Assembly (NCBI GenBank): GCA_900290255.1
Contig: OMOD01000111.1
Span: 1-34,685, forward strand
Origin: Candidatus Sulfotelmatobacter kueseliae
GTDB taxonomy: Bacteria > Acidobacteriota > Terriglobia > Terriglobales > Acidobacteriaceae
Length of the DNA: 34,685 bases
Direction of reading: 5' to 3'
Shown here: positions 33,588 through 34,685 of the stretch, in pieces
Numbering within the stretch: the stretch's first letter is position 1
How the letters are laid out: the number at the start of each line of letters is the position of its first letter
Notes under the pieces: generated by a model
Database searches by the model: none
Seen by the model: the letters and a program-made list of their open reading frames with translations, nothing else
What the model was told of the DNA's origin: nothing
Program-made: the position numbers and the translations under genes

Positions 33588-34685
33588 TTAGTGAGCTGTT
33601 TTGTGACCGCGCACGGTGGCAGCGCGAATCTGGTCGGGCAATCCGCTTCGTAGCCACTGCTTGAGCTGTTCGCGACCGTACTGGCGGTCGAGATCGCGCA
33701 CGATGGCCGCCGCCTGCGCATAGGCCTGGCGGACTTCGGCATCGCTGTGACGCGAACGGATGGCACGTTCAATTTCTTCGGCGGACGCGTTCGCCACCTC
33801 CGCAGACGGCGGATCGCCTCCGAGGTAAACCACCAGCCCCTCACGAAACCAGAGCGGTGTGTCACGCCTGGCATTGCTCTCGACCAGCAGATGCAGGAAC
33901 TCGTGGCGAAGCACAGCTTCGAGTCGTTCCCCAAGAACATTCGGCGGCTGCAGCCGGACAGAATCCTTCCGCGTGCTGGCCGCGACCCAGCCGGGTTCGC
34001 CGGTCGCATCGCGAAACATGGCTACGGTGGGATACACCTCGATGATCGGCCGCGTGCCGAGCGACAGTCCGCTGCGCTCGATTGCCCAGTCCAATGCGGA
34101 GTTCGCGGAGGGACGGACAAGGGCGCTGTCGCCCGCGTTCACTGCGCGCAAGTCGAGTTTTTCGGCGTGAGCGATGGTCCAGGGAATGCCTTGCGCCGAG
34201 CGCCCGATGGCGGCGCCGGGATAATAGAAGGCGAGAATCTCGCGGTAGCTCTTGCCTCCGCGCGCCATCTCTCGGGCGCCAGTCTGGCACAGACCCACAC
34301 CGTGCCCCACACCTTTTCCATTGAAGATGAAATGGTCTGCTTCGGCGGAGACTTCGTACCAGTCGCTTTTCAGCTTATTCCAGCCCAGGCTTCGGCCAAC
34401 CGCGAAGCGCAGCGTGGACGCGGAGATTGGCGTACCTGGCTGCGCGGCACCGGTGGTGAGCAGCAAAGTCCGGGCGCGACCCGCAGGCGTGCGATCTGTA
34501 ACTACGATGTGGTTCCATCCAGGAGGAACCTGCAAGCCAGCCGCGGCCAGGGCGCGATCGAGATCGGAACGCGTGATTTGTGATCGCCAAGGCTGAGCCG
34601 CACGAATGCAATAAGGATCGTCGTGCGAGATGAGAGAGGGCGAAGCCTGATCGGGCCAAACCGTAGCGGCGGCTTCGGTCCGCCC
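33588..34685 (-). CDS. SpoIID/LytB-domain protein fused to an HExxH peptidase-like domain (5' end outside window)
   Basis: The frame stays open to the window edge (at least 365 aa), so the start is missing; the TTG at 34535 is only an internal codon. The N-terminal part has HDDPYCIRAAQPW, then FAVGRSLGWNKLKSDWYEV and GKGVGHGVGLCQTGAREMAR...YREILAFYYPG, typical of SpoIID/LytB. That fold in SpoIID is a lytic transglycosylase cutting peptidoglycan glycans freed of stem peptides. The C-terminal part has VLRHEFLHLLVES (HExxH) and TPLWFREGLVVYLGG, about 20 residues on, with a Glu in the position of the third ligand of gluzincin (MA-clan) peptidases. So one polypeptide may carry a wall-cleaving domain and a metallopeptidase domain. 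It is probably exported. In non-spore-formers SpoIID-like proteins are seen in cell-wall remodelling. Confidence 0.86.
   Translation of the reverse strand, partial: GRTEAAATVWPDQASPSLISHDDPYCIRAAQPWRSQITRSDLDRALAAAGLQVPPGWNHIVVTDRTPAGRARTLLLTTGAAQPGTPISASTLRFAVGRSLGWNKLKSDWYEVSAEADHFIFNGKGVGHGVGLCQTGAREMARGGKSYREILAFYYPGAAIGRSAQGIPWTIAHAEKLDLRAVNAGDSALVRPSANSALDWAIERSGLSLGTRPIIEVYPTVAMFRDATGEPGWVAASTRKDSVRLQPPNVLGERLEAVLRHEFLHLLVESNARRDTPLWFREGLVVYLGGDPPSAEVANASAEEIERAIRSRHSDAEVRQAYAQAAAIVRDLDRQYGREQLKQWLRSGLPDQIRAATVRGHKTAH

Noticed and set aside
34375..34659. 94-codon minus-strand frame at the window edge
   Set aside because: It is out of frame with the SpoIID-domain gene, which stays open to the window end and contains HDDPYCIRAAQPW.

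Overview
The window is a GC-rich bacterial chromosome segment with ordinary Gram-negative housekeeping and envelope genes: a PhoB/PhoR/PhoU set, the 2-oxoglutarate dehydrogenase E1 subunit, an RND efflux pair, dTDP-glucose 4,6-dehydratase and an alpha-2-macroglobulin. There is no rRNA, tRNA, transposase, phage gene or CRISPR array. The gene mix, the large secreted orphan proteins and above all the dense short palindromic repeats suggest a soil Acidobacteriota (Terriglobia-like) genome. This placement is an inference from gene content and style, not from a marker gene.

Layout. Positions 1-2430: a CGNR zinc-finger regulator (-) diverges from an EamA-type exporter and a small ABM-like protein (+), with a shared promoter region full of TTAG(A/G)T motifs. 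Positions 2430-2990: palindrome-rich spacer with a 152-bp direct duplication. Positions 2991-4970: a GT39 family membrane glycosyltransferase whose last codons are included in a four-unit tandem array. Positions 4967-14423: a minus-strand block read as sucA, a hydantoinase/oxoprolinase-like protein, phoB, phoR, phoU and a SAM methyltransferase. Positions 14508-17202 (+): a second tandem hairpin array, an arginase/agmatinase-family enzyme, a nested palindrome and the RND adaptor. Positions 17354-20461 (+): the RND pump. Positions 20543-26465 (-): a SET-domain protein, a K/D-rich secreted protein, an 832-aa-frame secreted orphan flanked by two copies of a 128-bp inverted-repeat-ended element, and rmlB. 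Positions 26822-33350 (+): a tightly overlapping operon of a DUF1175 (YfaT-like) lipoprotein, an alpha-2-macroglobulin with a CTEQ thioester motif, and a six-TM protein. Positions 33588-34685 (-): the C-terminal part of a SpoIID/LytB protein fused to an HExxH metallopeptidase-like domain, running off the window.

The most unusual signal is not a gene. It is a set of dispersed hairpin families whose stems differ between copies but stay base-paired, while loop and flank are kept. One family has a TCGC-AAAAA-GCGA-like apex (4558-4960, 11739-11769, 14508-14789, 15043-15073). Another has a GCTAAAGC/GCTGAAGC apex (2697, 10809-10944, 11851, 21098-21150, 22123-22174, 25025-25246). Copies sit in spacers and also in frame inside two enzyme genes, where they add peptide segments absent from the usual families. 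The second notable item is the DUF1175/A2M/membrane operon, a compact envelope-defence-like module.

Starts were re-chosen from the longest open frame for several genes on ribosome-binding-site, signal-peptide or domain grounds, as noted per entry. No database search was possible, so family names rest on motif recognition.
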